This document shows, in pieces, positions 63,301 through 64,000 of a DNA stretch of 64,000 nt; positions within the stretch are counted from its first letter, which is position 1, and each line of letters starts with the position of its first letter. This DNA comes from Melieria omissa. Its lineage: Eukaryota > Arthropoda > Insecta > Diptera > Ulidiidae. The stretch lies in the NCBI GenBank assembly GCA_963971225.1, contig OZ020270.1, forward strand, positions 24,315,689-24,379,688, given 5' to 3'. The position numbers were made by a program, and so were the translations under genes. The notes beneath the pieces were generated by a model. It did not search any database. It saw only the letters and a program-made list of their open reading frames with translations, and was not told the DNA's origin.

Positions 63301-64000
63301 GATAGATAGATAGATTGATTCTTTATTAAATTTTCAAATAACAATAATAAAGAATGTACGACAATGACTTTAAAAAGTCGTCTGTCGGAAAAATAATTAA
63401 CTTTACAATAATAGACAATCGTTCATACATATATAGAGAGTTAACAATATTCATTTACAATCAGATTCCTGTATTTCAAAGCATCAGTGACATACAAAAC
63501 AAGACAATTCCAACCATTTAGACCTATTCCATTTAACACATTCACAATTTCATCGTCATTTAAGAACATACTGCCCAAATATCTACATCTAATTCTTTTC
63601 AAAATTGGACACCTACCCAAAAAATGAGTTAAAGTTTCTAACTCGTTCAAGTTACAAATAGTGCAGTTTAAATTTCTGTGACCGCCAAGGTATATCATAT
63701 CACATCTAGCCTTTAAAATCCACATTATTTTATGTTTCCCGAGACTGTCATTTAAATAACTTTTACCGATGTTATGGTCTAATTCTTTGTATATGCGTGC
63801 GCTTTTGAGAGCCCTGTCCCACAATTTCTGCCTATTTGTCAAACTCATAACAGATAATAGTGACTCTATGTTTCTATTCCAATTTATCCTGCTTAAAATA
63901 TTGTAATCCCAACTAATATTAAATTTTTCTTTTAAAATTTCAATTGCTTTGACCCAGAATATTTTTCTTTCCAATATAAGTTTTGAGAGCCTATGCGGCA
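63301..64000 (-). mobile_element. Family-C LINE copy C3, 3' end, cut by window edge
   Basis: GATAGATAGATAGATTGATT tail at 63301, then a 3'UTR that includes AAAAAGTCGTCTGTCGG (also in C1 near 22770). The element continues past base 64000. Confidence 0.88.
63441..64000 (-). CDS. Family-C ORF2 C-terminal domain, partial
   Basis: At least 186 codons are open from the window edge (PHRLSKLILERKIFWVK) to the stop at 63441. It contains the Cys/His cluster CNLNELETLTHFLGRCPILK and ends with ALKYRNLIVNEYC. It aligns with C1 across both the R1-like and D1 insertions, and was the template I used to confirm those insertion sites. Whether the rest of this copy is intact cannot be seen. Confidence 0.8.
   Translation of the reverse strand, partial: PHRLSKLILERKIFWVKAIEILKEKFNISWDYNILSRINWNRNIESLLSVMSLTNRQKLWDRALKSARIYKELDHNIGKSYLNDSLGKHKIMWILKARCDMIYLGGHRNLNCTICNLNELETLTHFLGRCPILKRIRCRYLGSMFLNDDEIVNVLNGIGLNGWNCLVLYVTDALKYRNLIVNEYC

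Noticed and set aside
1..64000. Prokaryotic systems such as CRISPR, operons or phage modules
   Set aside because: Introns, SINEs, LINEs and codon context are eukaryotic; repeats have no regular spacer structure.

Overview
The window is eukaryotic, almost certainly from an acalyptrate fly and most likely a tephritid fruit fly. It is AT-rich, has GT-AG introns, and carries one host gene whose protein is insect-like along with many LINE families of the kind common in flies. The species call is inference, not something the sequence proves. I see no bacterial gene, CRISPR array, rRNA gene or free-standing tRNA gene.

Host gene. Bases 6920-12319 (+) hold nine exons of an eIF4G translation-initiation scaffold: MIF4G, Ser/Arg-rich linker, MA3 and C-terminal W2 domain, ending at a TAA. 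The 5' part of the gene lies before the window. Bases 1-6919 look like one very large intron filled with small mobile elements: a palindromic Tc1 derivative, a MITE with 8-bp target duplications, a tRNA-derived SINE with perfect 11-bp duplications, and a TTAA-flanked element. Bases 12320-15070 are 3'UTR, dispersed repeats and a tiny 83-bp TTAA element.

Retroelement heap. From about 15.07 kb to the right edge nearly everything is transposon in transposon. A decayed LOA-like LINE (15.07-22.63 kb) is split by an RTE-like LINE. A minus-strand LINE here called family C (copy C1, 22635-40722) follows it. Only about 3.3 kb of that 18-kb span is C1 itself. The rest is five inserts: a 6.5-kb DNA transposon with 333-bp terminal inverted repeats, an R1-like LINE, a gypsy-type solo LTR, an intact LOA-like LINE, and a TA-flanked element. 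The DNA transposon has itself received a SINE, a LINE fragment and a Transib-like element. Each C1 insertion can be verified inside the window, because removing insert plus one duplication restores the reading frame or the uninterrupted sequence of copy C2.

Bases 40.7-45.2 kb hold a Harbinger fragment, a LINE 3' end and a jockey-like LINE with an intact 969-residue ORF2. Copy C2 (about 46.0-55.2 kb, +) contains a TTAA foldback element that in turn contains another LOA-like LINE. C2 then runs into a second copy of the same solo LTR, split by a fourth LOA-like LINE (55215-61030, minus). The end of the window has a palindromic element, a near-perfect 782-bp tandem duplication and the 3' end of a third family-C copy.

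Most notable: the 6.5-kb DNA transposon links a protein family I know only as anonymous arthropod ORFs, with RNase-H-fold-like motifs, to 333-bp terminal repeats beginning TAGGGTGGGTCG and an 8-bp target duplication. C1 and C2 share both a frameshift and the same LTR insertion, so they look like an inverted segmental duplication rather than two retrotransposition events.
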